A stretch of 42,534 bases of DNA from contig JADFNB010000026.1 of NCBI GenBank assembly GCA_022563595.1, forward strand, positions 1-42,534, given 5' to 3'. This document shows, in pieces, positions 28,917 to 37,599 of this stretch (position 1 is its first letter; each line of letters starts with the position of its first letter). The position numbers were made by a program, and so were the translations under genes. This DNA is from Gemmatimonadota bacterium (lineage in GTDB: Bacteria; Gemmatimonadota; Gemmatimonadetes; Gemmatimonadales; GWC2-71-9). The notes under the pieces were generated by a model. It saw only the letters and a list, made by a program, of their open reading frames with translations. It did no database searches and was not told where the DNA came from.

Positions 28917-29672
28917 ATGCTTCAGATAACCAACCTCCATGCCTCAGTCGAAGGCACCGAGATCCTCCGCGGCGTCGACCTGAGCGTCAACGCGGGTGAA
29001 GTACACGCCATCATGGGTCCGAACGGATCAGGAAAGTCCACGCTGGCCCTGGTGATTGCCGGCCATCCGTCGTTTACGGTGACGCAAGGATCGGTGACTT
29101 TCGAGGGGGTGGACCTGTTGGAGCTACTGCCGGAAGAGCGTGCCCGGATGGGCGTGTTCATGGCGTTCCAGTATCCGGTCGAGATCCGCGGGATCACGAA
29201 TGCCTACTTCCTGCGCGCGGCCGTAAACACGCTCCGCAAGGCACGAGGCCTCGAGGAGTACGACACGATCGATTTCCTCGACGTGCTGGAAGAGAAGCTC
29301 AAGGTGATCGGCTGGAGCGAGAGCTTTCTGAGCCGTCCGGTCAACGAGGGGTTCTCGGGCGGAGAGAAGAAGCGGAACGAGATTCTTCAGATGGCCGTGC
29401 TCGAGCCGAAGCTGGCCGTGCTGGACGAGACCGATTCCGGGCTCGACATCGATGCAGTGCGTCTGGTAGCCGAGGCGGTGAACAGCCTTCGCTCGCCGGA
29501 GCGGGCGACGGTCATCGTGACCCACTACCAGCGGATCCTCAACTACCTCACGCCTGACTACGTCCATGTGCTGTACGACGGCAGGATCGTAAAGTCGGGC
29601 GGGAAAGAGCTGGCGCTGGAGCTGGAGGAGAAGGGCTACGATTGGCTCAGGGAAGAAGTGGTCGCGGGCTGA
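28917..29672 (+). CDS. sufC: Fe-S cluster assembly ATPase SufC
   Basis: The ABC-type ATPase of the SufBC2D complex; it drives a conformational change that exposes the cluster-building site. Walker A is GPNGSGKST (residues 34-42), the signature is FSGGEKKRNEI and Walker B is LAVLDETDSGLDIDAV, the SufC-specific variant. 251 residues. It starts 86 bases after sufB, the one large gap in the operon, with only a weak GAGGA upstream; the stop overlaps the sufD start as TGATG. Confidence 0.95.
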   Translation: MLQITNLHASVEGTEILRGVDLSVNAGEVHAIMGPNGSGKSTLALVIAGHPSFTVTQGSVTFEGVDLLELLPEERARMGVFMAFQYPVEIRGITNAYFLRAAVNTLRKARGLEEYDTIDFLDVLEEKLKVIGWSESFLSRPVNEGFSGGEKKRNEILQMAVLEPKLAVLDETDSGLDIDAVRLVAEAVNSLRSPERATVIVTHYQRILNYLTPDYVHVLYDGRIVKSGGKELALELEEKGYDWLREEVVAG

Positions 29673-30994
29673 TGACGACGAAAGCAGTCGATCGATACGT
29701 TGCCGCGTACCAACGATTCGCGGCCAACGGCGCGTCCGGAGCGCCGACCTGGCTCCAGGAGCTGAGAGCAGCCGGCATCGCGCGCTTCCGCGAGGTAGGG
29801 TTCCCTACCGTGAAGGACGAACGTTGGCGGTTCACCAACGTCGACCGGATCGCGCAGACGGAGTTCGGGGCGCCGCCCGCCGACGGGGAAACGGGCGACG
29901 TCCCCCTCTTCGAGGATCTCGTGTTCGGTGATCCCAAGACGCGCATTGTCGCGACCTTTGTGAACGGGCGGTTCGCCGCGGATCTGTCGTCGCTTTCCGG
30001 TCTGCCCGAGGGCGTGCTCGTTGGTGGGCTTGCGGGCGCGCTGGCGGAGCATGGCGACCTCGTGCGGAGCTACCTGAGCCGTCACGCCGATACGGCCGGC
30101 AACCCGTTCACGGCGCTCAACGCGGCGTTCATCCAAGACGGCGCATTCGTCTATGTCCCCACCGACGTGGATCTGGCGCAGCCCGTTCAGCTCGTCTTCG
30201 TCACGACGGCCGCGGACGCTCCTTCAGTCAGCCATCCCCGCAATCTGGTGATCGTGGGGCGGGGCTCGCGGATGTCGCTGGTCGAGACCTACTTCGGCAT
30301 CGCCGGCTCGATCTATTGGACGAACGCGGTGACGGAGGTGGTGGTGGGTGAGAACGCCGTCGTGGATGCGTACCGCGTACAGCGCGAGAGCGAGTTGGCG
30401 TTCCACACTGCCACGTCGGTGTCGTACCAGGAGCGCAACAGTGTCTTCTCGGTGAACGTCTTCGCGTTCGGATCCGCACTGTCGCGTCACGATCTGACCG
30501 CGGTACTGGACGGCGAGGGTGCCGAGGCCACGTTGAACGGGTTGACGCTTTTGGCCGGGCGTCAACACGTCGATCATCACACGACGATCGACCACGCGAA
30601 ACCGCATTGCAACAGTTGGGAGATGTTCAACGGGATCTTCGACGAGCGCGCCCGAGGTGTCTTCACGGGCCGCATCATCGTGCGTCCCGGGGCCCAGAAG
30701 ACCGACTCGAAACAGACCAACAACAACCTGCTGCTCTCCAAGGACGCCCGGGCCGACAGTCAGCCGCAGCTCGAGATCTACGCCGATGACGTGCGGTGCA
30801 CGCATGGCGCGACGCTGGGCCCGATCGATCCGAAGCAGATGTTCTATATCCGGAGCCGCGGGCTCACCGAACAGCAGGCCCGGAGCCTCCTGACATACGG
30901 TTTCGGCGTGGAGATACTGAACGCGGTTGCCATCGACGAGCTGCGCGATCGACTCGACGGGATCATCCACGGACGGCTCGAGAACGGGGCATGA
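29672..30994 (+). CDS. sufD: Fe-S cluster assembly protein SufD
   Basis: The SufB-like partner subunit of the SufBC2D scaffold. SufD features include FPTVKDERWRFTNVDRI near the N-terminus, the beta-helix core (NLVIVGRGSRMSLVETYFGI, DGEGAEATLNGLTLLAGRQH), VDHHTTIDHAKPHCNSWEMF, GRIIVRPGAQKTDSKQTNNN, LLLSKDARADSQPQLEIYAD and DVRCTHGATLGPIDPKQMFY. 440 residues from ATG 29672, overlapping sufC; it overlaps sufS by ATGA at the other end. Confidence 0.95.
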   Translation: MTTKAVDRYVAAYQRFAANGASGAPTWLQELRAAGIARFREVGFPTVKDERWRFTNVDRIAQTEFGAPPADGETGDVPLFEDLVFGDPKTRIVATFVNGRFAADLSSLSGLPEGVLVGGLAGALAEHGDLVRSYLSRHADTAGNPFTALNAAFIQDGAFVYVPTDVDLAQPVQLVFVTTAADAPSVSHPRNLVIVGRGSRMSLVETYFGIAGSIYWTNAVTEVVVGENAVVDAYRVQRESELAFHTATSVSYQERNSVFSVNVFAFGSALSRHDLTAVLDGEGAEATLNGLTLLAGRQHVDHHTTIDHAKPHCNSWEMFNGIFDERARGVFTGRIIVRPGAQKTDSKQTNNNLLLSKDARADSQPQLEIYADDVRCTHGATLGPIDPKQMFYIRSRGLTEQQARSLLTYGFGVEILNAVAIDELRDRLDGIIHGRLENGA

Positions 30995-32259
30995 CGACCA
31001 CCGTTGGGCACGCCGCCGCGGGCGCGTTCGTGAAGCGCAAGTTCGATCCGGAGACGGTCCGGACCGACTTCCCCATCCTCGCGCGCAGGATGCGTGGGAA
31101 GCCACTCGTCTATATCGACAACGCCGCCACCAGCCAGAAACCCCGGCAGGTCATCGAGGCCGTGCGTCGCTACTACGAGTCGCTGAACGCCAACGTGCAC
31201 CGCGGCGTCTACCAACTGAGTGAGGACGCAACCGCGGCCTACGAATGGGGGCGGGCGCAGGTAGCGCAGTACCTGAACGTCCCTTCGCCCGCGGAGATCG
31301 TGCTGGTACGCAGCACCACCGAGGCGATCAACCTCGTGGCGGCGAGTTACGGCCGCGGGCACGTCGGGGAAGGTGACGAGGTGCTCATTTCGGCGATGGA
31401 GCACCACTCCAACATCGTTCCGTGGCAGATGCTGTGCGAGGAGCAGGGAGCCAGACTCCGAGTGATCCCCATGAACGAACGGGGAGAGCTGATCCTCGAC
31501 GAATTGCCACGGCTGCTCACCGACAGGACGCGGATTGTTGCCGTGACGCATGTATCCAATTCACTGGGCACGATCAATCCGGTGAAGGAGATCATTGCCG
31601 CGGCGCACGAGTGGGGTATTCCCGTGCTGATCGACGGCGCACAGGCCGCCCCGCACGGGCCGATCGACGTGGTCGAGCTGGACTGCGATTTCTACGCCGT
31701 GTCCGGGCACAAGATGTTCGGGCCGACCGGCATCGGGGCCCTGTTCGGCAAACGCAGCCTGCTGGAGGCCATGCCGCCGTATCAGGGTGGTGGCGAGATG
31801 ATCCGCACGGTCACGTTCGAGCACACGACGTTCGCGTCCGTGCCGGCGAGATTCGAAGCTGGTACGCCGAACATCGCAGGCACCGCGGGACTCGGTGCGG
31901 CGGTCGACTACCTGCAGAAGTTGGACTGGGACGCGATAGCGGAGCACGAGCAGGATCTCCTGACCTACGCCGAGAGCAAGCTCTCCGAGGTGCCGGGCCT
32001 GCGCATCATCGGCACCGCCGAGCGCAAGATCAGCGTGGTGTCGTTCGTGATGGACGGTGTCCATGCCCACGACATCGGCAGCGTCGCCGACCAGGAAGGT
32101 GTGGCGATCCGGACGGGTCATCACTGCACCCAGCCCGTGATGGATTTCTACAACGTCCCGGCGACCGCGCGCGCGTCGTTCGCGTTCTACAACACGCGCG
32201 ACGACGTCGACAGCCTGATCGGCGCGCTCGGTCAGGTCCGGAAAGTCTTCGGCCTATGA
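30991..32259 (+). CDS. sufS: Cysteine desulfurase SufS
   Basis: A PLP-dependent group II cysteine desulfurase that supplies sulfur as an enzyme persulfide. The PLP lysine is K241 in AVSGHKMFGPTGIG, and the persulfide cysteine is C379 in RTGHHCTQPVMDFY. The N-terminus (VRTDFPILARR, LVYIDNAATSQKPRQVIEAV) and the ATTEAINLVA-like helix are standard. 422 residues. ATG 30991 overlaps the sufD stop (ATGA), and its own stop overlaps sufU in the same way, so the last three genes are translationally coupled. Confidence 0.96.
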   Translation: MTTTVGHAAAGAFVKRKFDPETVRTDFPILARRMRGKPLVYIDNAATSQKPRQVIEAVRRYYESLNANVHRGVYQLSEDATAAYEWGRAQVAQYLNVPSPAEIVLVRSTTEAINLVAASYGRGHVGEGDEVLISAMEHHSNIVPWQMLCEEQGARLRVIPMNERGELILDELPRLLTDRTRIVAVTHVSNSLGTINPVKEIIAAAHEWGIPVLIDGAQAAPHGPIDVVELDCDFYAVSGHKMFGPTGIGALFGKRSLLEAMPPYQGGGEMIRTVTFEHTTFASVPARFEAGTPNIAGTAGLGAAVDYLQKLDWDAIAEHEQDLLTYAESKLSEVPGLRIIGTAERKISVVSFVMDGVHAHDIGSVADQEGVAIRTGHHCTQPVMDFYNVPATARASFAFYNTRDDVDSLIGALGQVRKVFGL

Positions 32260-32717
32260 CGTACATGCGCGAGCTGTACCAGCAGGTCATCCTCGACCAC
32301 AACCGGTCGCCCCGGAACTTCCGGGAACTGGAGGACGCCAACCGCCGCGCCTGCGGCGACAACCCGCTCTGCGGCGACAAGATCACCGTCTACGCCAAGG
32401 TCGAAAACGACGTGATCGAGGATGTCGCGTTCCAGGGTACTGGGTGCGCCATCTCCCAGGCATCGGCGTCCCTGATGACGGCGGCGGTGAAGGGGAAGAC
32501 CGTAGAGGAGGCGGAGAAGCTGTTTCGGGCCTTCCATGCCATGGTAGCCGGCGGAGCGGACGGACAGGAAGGAGAGGCGGACACAGAGAAGTTGGGGAAG
32601 CTCGTCGCGTTCGGCGGCGTGAAGGAGTTCCCCGCCCGGGTGAAATGCGCCAATCTCCCGTGGCATACACTCCACGCGGCGCTCAGCGAGGTGGACGCGC
32701 CGGTCTCGACCGAGTAG
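32256..32717 (+). CDS. sufU: SufU sulfurtransferase (zinc IscU-like)
   Basis: This accepts the persulfide sulfur from SufS through its zinc site and passes it to SufBCD. The ligands are at the SufU positions: C39 and D41 (NPLCGDKI), C64 (GTGCAISQASASLM) and C131 (RVKCANLPWHTL). The insertion of about 18 residues between C64 and C131 that separates SufU from IscU is present. 153 residues. It is the last gene of the suf operon; no sufT or sufA follows. Confidence 0.93.
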   Translation: MTYMRELYQQVILDHNRSPRNFRELEDANRRACGDNPLCGDKITVYAKVENDVIEDVAFQGTGCAISQASASLMTAAVKGKTVEEAEKLFRAFHAMVAGGADGQEGEADTEKLGKLVAFGGVKEFPARVKCANLPWHTLHAALSEVDAPVSTE

Positions 32718-32786
32718 ACCCCCGCACCCCCGTACCCCCTCACCCCGCACCCCTCGCCCCGTCGCGACGACGAGTCAGCCCAACCC

Positions 32787-32812
32787 AACCCAGCCCCGCG
32801 CCGGGTTTTTTG
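32787..32812 (+). terminator. Intrinsic terminator of the suf operon
   Basis: A GC-rich hairpin, AACCC...GGGTT with further G-C pairing inside (AGCCCCGCGCC), runs straight into TTTTTT, 70 bases after the sufU stop. Stem plus T-run is the form of a rho-independent terminator. The preceding 50 bases are unusually C-rich. Confidence 0.6.
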
Positions 32813-32878
32813 TTGTTAACGGGTCCCGGCGGTGCGGAGGGCTTTCCTCTCGCGCCCGGCCAGGCGAACCTTAAGACG

Positions 32879-33517
32879 ATGAATGCTGTCCGCTGCTGCC
32901 TCGTGGGAGCCCTGATCGCCGGGGCGCCGGCTGCGGCCGGGGCTCAGGAGATCCCGGGCGACTCGCTCTCCAATGCCGGGGTGGTCCGCGCCTCGGCCTT
33001 GGTGGACTCGGTGTTCATCGACCTCACGCTCGACTCGGCCTTCGTGAACGGCGGCGATTTCGGGTCGTATCTGATGGCGCGCGTCAATATCCGACCGATT
33101 CCGCGAGACCTGCGGTTGCGCGTGTTCGTGGATACGTCGCGTATCTACCTGCGGGGAACGATAGCCGATCTGCCGGCCGAGGCGCAGGCCGCGTTGGGAC
33201 CGCTACTCGCTATCTTCCCGATGGAAACCAGGATCGCGGGCGAGATCAGTCTGACCAAGGTCGCCCGCGAGGTCGTCCGCTTCCGACTGGAAAGCATGAT
33301 CGTAAACGACGTGGCGTTACCCGAACCGCTGGTTGCCGGCGTAATGCTCGAGGTCGGCGAACAGTACCCGGCCCTGAGTCGCACCGGACGCGATCTCTAT
33401 GTCGAGATTCCGTTGGACGCCGAGGTGAAGCTGGCGCCCGGCGGCGTGCGGCTGCTGGGCCCACCGACCGAGCAGGCACCTGACTTACGGAACCGGAACG
33501 AGTCATGGCAAGACTGA
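32879..33517 (+). CDS. Secreted protein of unknown function
   Basis: 212 residues with a Sec signal (CCLVGALIAGAPAAAGAQE) and a mature domain of alternating beta strands: ALVDSVFIDLTLDSAF, GSYLMARVNIRPIPRDLRLR, FVDTSRIYLRGTIADLPAEA and LVAGVMLEVGEQYPAL. The strand-turn pattern and the paired TRIAGEISLTKVAREVVRFR segment recall lipid-binding DUF2993-like periplasmic proteins, but this is only a resemblance. ATG 32879 follows the suf terminator; no strong ribosome site is visible. Confidence 0.62.
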   Translation: MNAVRCCLVGALIAGAPAAAGAQEIPGDSLSNAGVVRASALVDSVFIDLTLDSAFVNGGDFGSYLMARVNIRPIPRDLRLRVFVDTSRIYLRGTIADLPAEAQAALGPLLAIFPMETRIAGEISLTKVAREVVRFRLESMIVNDVALPEPLVAGVMLEVGEQYPALSRTGRDLYVEIPLDAEVKLAPGGVRLLGPPTEQAPDLRNRNESWQD

Positions 33518-33615
33518 TCCCAGCGCCGAATACGTCGCCGTGTGTCTTCCGGCCTTCGCGCCGGAGACAGTGAACCGGGACGCATAGACGGGACGAACAC
33601 ATCACTCCACGACAC

Positions 33616-34977
33616 ATGACCAGAATCATCGAGCCTTTCCGGATCAAGGTTGTCGAGCCGCTGCACTTCACGACACGCGAGGAACGGGAAGACATCCTGC
33701 GAGAGGCGCGCTTCAACGTCTTCAACATCCACGCGCGCGACGTGCTGATCGACCTGCTGACCGACAGCGGGACGGGCGCGATGAGCAGCCTCCAATGGTC
33801 GGCCATCATGCAGGGCGACGAGTCCTACGCGGGGGCGGAGAGTTTCTTCCGTTTCAAACGCACGGTCGAGGAGCTGACGGGATTCACCCACATCCTCCCG
33901 ACACACCAGGGCAGGGCTGCCGAACGGATTCTGTTCGAGTTGGTGGGCGGTGAGGGAAAGGTCGTCCCCAACAACAACCACTTCGACACGACTCGCGCCA
34001 ACATCGAGCACTCGGGAGCGGAAGCGGTCGATCTCGTAATCGACGAGGGGCTGGATCCCTCCGCGCGGCATCCCTTCAAGGGGAACATGGATATCGGCAA
34101 GCTCACCGCTCTCATCGAGCGCGTGGGGCCGGATCGGATCCCGTTGTGCATGGTGACGGTGACGAACAACTTGGGCGGCGGCCAGCCGGTCAGCCTCGAG
34201 AACCTGCGCGCGGTCCGGAGCGTGTGCGACCGGTACGGGATTCCGTTCTTCCTCGACGCCTGCCGCTTCGCCGAGAACGCCTACTTCATCAAGCTCCGCG
34301 AGCCCGGCCAGGAACACCGGACGGTGCGCGAGATCGTGCGCGAGATGTTCGATCTCGCCGACGGCGCGACCATCAGTGCCAAGAAGGACGGACTCGTGAA
34401 CATCGGCGGTGTGCTCCTGATTCGTGACAAGGAGTTGATGCAGCGCGCCGACGCACTTCTCATCCTGACCGAGGGGTTCGTGACCTACGGCGGGCTCGCG
34501 GGGCGTGACCTCGAGGCGATGGCACAGGGGTTCGAGGAGGTCGTGCAGGAGGAATACTTGGCGTATCGCATCAACTCGACCGAGTATCTCGGCGAGCACC
34601 TCCAGGAGATTGGTTATCAGATCGTCGAGCCGCCGGGCGGACACGCCATCTACGTCGATGCCGGACGGTTCTGTCCTCATATCCTGCCCGAGCAGTTCCC
34701 CGGGCAGGCGCTCGTGTGTGCGCTCTACCGTCAGGGCGGTATCCGTGCGGTGGAGATCGGCAGCGTAATGTTCGGCGGCGGCGGGGAGCCGCCGGCTACG
34801 GAACTGGTCCGGCTGGCGATTCCGCGGCGGGTGTATACCAAGAGCCACATCGATTACGTGGTGGATACCTGTCGCGAGCTGTTCGGGCTGCGGGATACAT
34901 TGAAGGGTCTGCGGATGACGAACAGCCCGCCGTATCTCCGTCACTTCACCGCCGAGTTCGAGGAGATCGAGCGCTAG
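33616..34977 (+). CDS. tnaA: Tryptophanase
   Basis: A PLP-dependent beta-eliminating lyase that splits tryptophan to indole, pyruvate and ammonia. The family core is complete: MSSLQWSAIMQGDESYAGAE, LPTHQGRAAERILF, NNNHFDTTRANIEHSGAEAV, VTVTNNLGGGQPVSLENLRA, FFLDACRFAENAYFIK and the PLP site TISAKKDGLVNIGG (lysines 256-257). Tyrosine phenol-lyase is the close alternative. The C-terminal YLRHFTAEFEEI keeps the histidine that marks tryptophanase (E. coli His463), so I favour TnaA. 453 residues. No TnaC-like leader peptide is visible upstream, so regulation differs from E. coli. Confidence 0.85.
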   Translation: MTRIIEPFRIKVVEPLHFTTREEREDILREARFNVFNIHARDVLIDLLTDSGTGAMSSLQWSAIMQGDESYAGAESFFRFKRTVEELTGFTHILPTHQGRAAERILFELVGGEGKVVPNNNHFDTTRANIEHSGAEAVDLVIDEGLDPSARHPFKGNMDIGKLTALIERVGPDRIPLCMVTVTNNLGGGQPVSLENLRAVRSVCDRYGIPFFLDACRFAENAYFIKLREPGQEHRTVREIVREMFDLADGATISAKKDGLVNIGGVLLIRDKELMQRADALLILTEGFVTYGGLAGRDLEAMAQGFEEVVQEEYLAYRINSTEYLGEHLQEIGYQIVEPPGGHAIYVDAGRFCPHILPEQFPGQALVCALYRQGGIRAVEIGSVMFGGGGEPPATELVRLAIPRRVYTKSHIDYVVDTCRELFGLRDTLKGLRMTNSPPYLRHFTAEFEEIER

Positions 34978-34991
34978 CGCGTCGGCCGGCC

Positions 34992-35483
34992 CTGCTCCTC
35001 TTGTTCGCTGCGTGCGGCGCCTCGACGGCGCTCGACGCCCAGGAACCACCGGTTCTCAAGGCAGGTGCACGCATCCGCGTCTGGGTTCCGGAGCGCAACG
35101 AGCCGGTGAGCGGGTCGCTGTTCAATGTCAGCGCTGATTCTCTTTGGGTTTTCGTGGACAGCGTGCAACCGCGTGCGATGGCGCTGAGAGATATCTCATA
35201 CTTCGAGCTGAGTCGCGGGAAACACCCGGCGCTGTTGCTGGGCAGTGTGTTCGTAGGGGGCATCTCGGGCGCGATCGTCGGGCCGGCGGTGCTCACCGAA
35301 GATGACCGTTGCCGGTTGAACGTGGTGGATGATCCCGCCTGCCGGCATGAGACGTCGGATCTCCTGATCGGCGTGGCGGTGGGAGCGATCGCGCTCGGAT
35401 GGCTCGGCGGGTGGATCGCGAGCGAGCGGTGGGTCGAGGTTCCGTTGGGTTGGCTCATCGCCGGTGTGAGACCGGTGCGGTAA
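34992..35483 (+). CDS. Small exported or membrane protein, unknown; start uncertain
   Basis: The open frame after tryptophanase encodes a signal-like segment RRPALLLLFAACGASTALDA, possibly a lipobox (FAAC). A short beta domain follows (ARIRVWVPERNEPVSGSLFN, ADSLWVFVDSVQPRAMALRD), then two hydrophobic helices (LLLGSVFVGGISGAIVGPAV and LLIGVAVGAIALGWLGGWIA). No ATG or GTG lies at the right place. CTG 34992 or TTG 35001 are candidates, or the protein starts inside the tryptophanase gene. It may depend on coupling to the tryptophanase stop at 34975-34977. No family recognised. Confidence 0.5.
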   Translation: MLLLFAACGASTALDAQEPPVLKAGARIRVWVPERNEPVSGSLFNVSADSLWVFVDSVQPRAMALRDISYFELSRGKHPALLLGSVFVGGISGAIVGPAVLTEDDRCRLNVVDDPACRHETSDLLIGVAVGAIALGWLGGWIASERWVEVPLGWLIAGVRPVR

Positions 35484-35544
35484 CGTGAACCGGCGATGCG
35501 TCCGTCCAGCGAGCCAGCTGCGTTGTCCGGGGGGGGTCCGGCGG

Positions 35545-36297
35545 TTAGAAGGACAATCCGCGGAGTGCTTTGGTGCGGCATTCGTCCGCGATCGTCCTGA
35601 TCTCGGCCCGGGGCATCCGCGCGGCCACCGCCCGCAAGCCGTTCGGCTCACCCCACACCATGACCTCGAATCCATCCGCCGAAGCCGCCATGAGGTCCGA
35701 CCCCGGACTGGCAGAGAAACCGGCTACCTCCGCGCTCGGGACCGCGAAGTACGTGAGTGGCGTGCCGCGCAGATCGTAAACGGCCGCCGGGGTGCGTATG
35801 CCTGCGACGTTGACGACACGGCCTCCCATGAGAGTGGCATCCGCAATGTCGGGCAGCTGAACCTCGGTACCGACCTGGACCTGCAGCCACGACTCGATCT
35901 CCGAGGCATCGCTCGATTGGAAGGTGGCGGGCGGAGTGAGCACCCGTGCGGCTTCCGCCACGAACGGCATCGCTAGGTCGTCCCCGCCGGGTCCCCTGAG
36001 CCCGATCCCTATAGCCAACGTGGCTGCCGCTGCCAGACCGGCCGCCACCCACCAGCCGCGCCTCTGGGCCGGCCGCTCGGCGGCGATCGCCGCGCGGACC
36101 CGCTCCCGCAGGTGGTCCGGTACCGTGATCTTCCGCAGCCGCTCGAGCCGCCGGCCCAGCGCCTGCTGCACCGTGAAGAAACGCTGGCATGCGAGACATT
36201 CGTCGAAGTGCTGGCGCGCCTCGACCGGTGCCGGGCCGGTCGGGTCGGGCCATAGGGTCTCGCGGGCTTCGTCGCACAACAGATGGTATTGCGTCAT
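35545..36297 (-). CDS. Anti-sigma-factor-like membrane protein
   Basis: The N-terminus has a zinc-finger (zf-HC2-like) pattern, LCDEARETLWPD...HFDECLACQRFF (His-Cys-Cys), the domain by which anti-sigma factors hold ECF sigma factors. A single transmembrane helix follows at about residues 82-98 (WWVAAGLAAAATLAIGIGLR), then a C-terminal extracytoplasmic domain of about 145 residues. The 250-residue, one-helix layout matches RseA/ChrR-like anti-sigma proteins. No sigma-factor gene is beside it on either side, which is unusual; the partner must be elsewhere or lost. Confidence 0.65.
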   Translation of the reverse strand: MTQYHLLCDEARETLWPDPTGPAPVEARQHFDECLACQRFFTVQQALGRRLERLRKITVPDHLRERVRAAIAAERPAQRRGWWVAAGLAAAATLAIGIGLRGPGGDDLAMPFVAEAARVLTPPATFQSSDASEIESWLQVQVGTEVQLPDIADATLMGGRVVNVAGIRTPAAVYDLRGTPLTYFAVPSAEVAGFSASPGSDLMAASADGFEVMVWGEPNGLRAVAARMPRAEIRTIADECRTKALRGLSF

Positions 36298-36406
36298 ACA
36301 TTACCTCACACTGGGTAACGTCATGAGCGGCCCGAGTGTTCCTGCCTGTCCACGTATCCGTGCTGCGCTGCCGCGCGGTCCTGACGTCAAGTGAGCTTGA
36401 TAGTAA

Positions 36407-36427
36407 GACATGAACACTTTGCATGTC
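36407..36427. promoter_or_regulatory. Inverted repeat upstream of the XRE regulator
   Basis: GACATG-N9-CATGTC is a perfect 6-base inverted repeat ending 5 bases before the ATG of the small HTH protein. It lies in the short AT-richer patch that should contain the operon promoter, with a TTGATA at 36397-36402 just upstream. It is a good candidate for the regulator's own operator. Confidence 0.45.
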
Positions 36428-36432
36428 GGGCT

Positions 36433-36630
36433 ATGAGGAGCCGACTGCGGGTGCTGAGGGCTGAGCAGGCGTGGTCGCAGTCCGAGTTGGCGGCTAGACT
36501 CGGGGTGTCGCGGCAGACGGTGAACGCGATCGAGACCGGGCGGTTCGACCCGTCCCTCGAGCTCGCGTTCAAGCTAGCCCGTGTATTCGGGCTGCTGATC
36601 GAGGAGATCTTCGAGCCGGAGAACGAGTAA
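36433..36630 (+). CDS. Small XRE-family HTH regulator
   Basis: A 65-residue protein that is little more than one Cro/CI helix-turn-helix: LRVLRAEQAWSQSELAARLG followed by VSRQTVNAIETGRFDPSLEL. The recognition helix is VSRQTVNAIE, and the protein ends FGLLIEEIFEPENE. It belongs to the YgzD/YozG-type compact regulators often found in front of ABC exporters. ATG 36433 follows a perfect inverted repeat. The ABC ATPase gene starts 12 bases downstream, so it probably regulates its own operon. Confidence 0.85.
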   Translation: MRSRLRVLRAEQAWSQSELAARLGVSRQTVNAIETGRFDPSLELAFKLARVFGLLIEEIFEPENE

Positions 36631-36642
36631 CGGCGGGTGGTA

Positions 36643-37599
36643 ATGTCAAACGATGCTGTCGTAGCCCTACAGGGAATCACCAAACGGTATGCGGGACATA
36701 TCGCGGTGCGGGAGTTGACGCTTAACGTCCCGAGGGGGGCCGTCTACGGTCTGTTGGGACCGAACGGCGCCGGGAAGACCACCACTCTCAGGATGATCAT
36801 GAGCATCATCCTCCCCGACGAGGGACGCATCGTGCTCTTCGGCGAGAGCGGCAGCGGTCAGGACCTGAGCCAGCGCATCGGCTACCTGCCCGAGGAGCGC
36901 GGTCTCTACAGGAAGATGAAGGTGCTCGATCTGCTGGTGTTCCTCGCCGAGATCAAGGGGGTGGACCGCAGGGTCGCGCGCCGCAGCGGGCGGTACTGGC
37001 TGGAGAGATTGGGTCTTGCCGATTGGACGGAGAAGAAGATCGACGACCTGTCGAAGGGAATGCAGCAGAAGGTGCAGTTCATCGCGACGGTCCTGCACCG
37101 GCCGGAGCTGGTCATTCTCGACGAGCCGTTCGCCGGACTCGATCCGGTCAACACGCAGGTCATAAAGGACATCGTGGTAGAGCTGTCCAAGAGCGGTACC
37201 ACGATCCTCTTCTCCACGCACATCATGCAGCAGGCGGAGAAGCTGTGCGACGCGGTCTGCATCATCGCCCGCGGGCAGAAGGTGCTGGATGGAGGATTGG
37301 CCGAGGTGAAGCGCACCCATGGCGGCCGGCACGTCGTGATCGCGCTCGAACCGGGCGGGTCGGTGGATCGGGTGTTGCGCGATCGGACCCTGGTGCTGCA
37401 GGCGAACGACTACGGTAACTACGCGGAGGTGGAACTGGTCGACGGCGTCGATCCGCAGCGGCTGCTGCACGGGTTGATCGAGGCGGGCGCGCGGCTCACG
37501 CGGTTCGAGGTGGCCGAGCCGTCGCTGGAGAAGATCTTCATCGACAAGGTCGGTGCGGAAGCGGCGACGGCGCGCGCGGTGGAGGAAACCAATGCGTAA
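36643..37599 (+). CDS. ABC exporter ATP-binding protein (NatA-like)
   Basis: The cytoplasmic ATPase of an ABC-2 type exporter. Walker A is GPNGAGKTT (residues 39-47), the signature is LSKGMQQKVQ and Walker B is LVILDEPFAGLD, followed by the H-loop FSTHIM. The roughly 80-residue C-terminal extension (VDRVLRDRTLVLQANDYGNY ... FEVAEPSLEKIFIDKV) is typical of NatA-type subunits. It overlaps the permease start by 8 bases. The substrate is unknown; related systems export sodium ions or lipophilic compounds. Confidence 0.9.
   Translation: MSNDAVVALQGITKRYAGHIAVRELTLNVPRGAVYGLLGPNGAGKTTTLRMIMSIILPDEGRIVLFGESGSGQDLSQRIGYLPEERGLYRKMKVLDLLVFLAEIKGVDRRVARRSGRYWLERLGLADWTEKKIDDLSKGMQQKVQFIATVLHRPELVILDEPFAGLDPVNTQVIKDIVVELSKSGTTILFSTHIMQQAEKLCDAVCIIARGQKVLDGGLAEVKRTHGGRHVVIALEPGGSVDRVLRDRTLVLQANDYGNYAEVELVDGVDPQRLLHGLIEAGARLTRFEVAEPSLEKIFIDKVGAEAATARAVEETNA

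Noticed and set aside
32444-32878. A long N-terminal extension of the secreted protein at 32879
   Set aside because: The extension reads sufU in the wrong frame and crosses the terminator; the signal peptide begins at 32879.
33548-33570. TCCGGC-CTTCGC-GCCGGA hairpin upstream of tryptophanase as a tna-type attenuator
   Set aside because: There is no leader peptide with a tryptophan codon and no T-run, so the TnaC mechanism is not supported.
33397-35049. A 550-codon minus-strand ORF opposite tryptophanase
   Set aside because: Antisense of a certain gene; it shows no domain and has composition typical of reverse frames.
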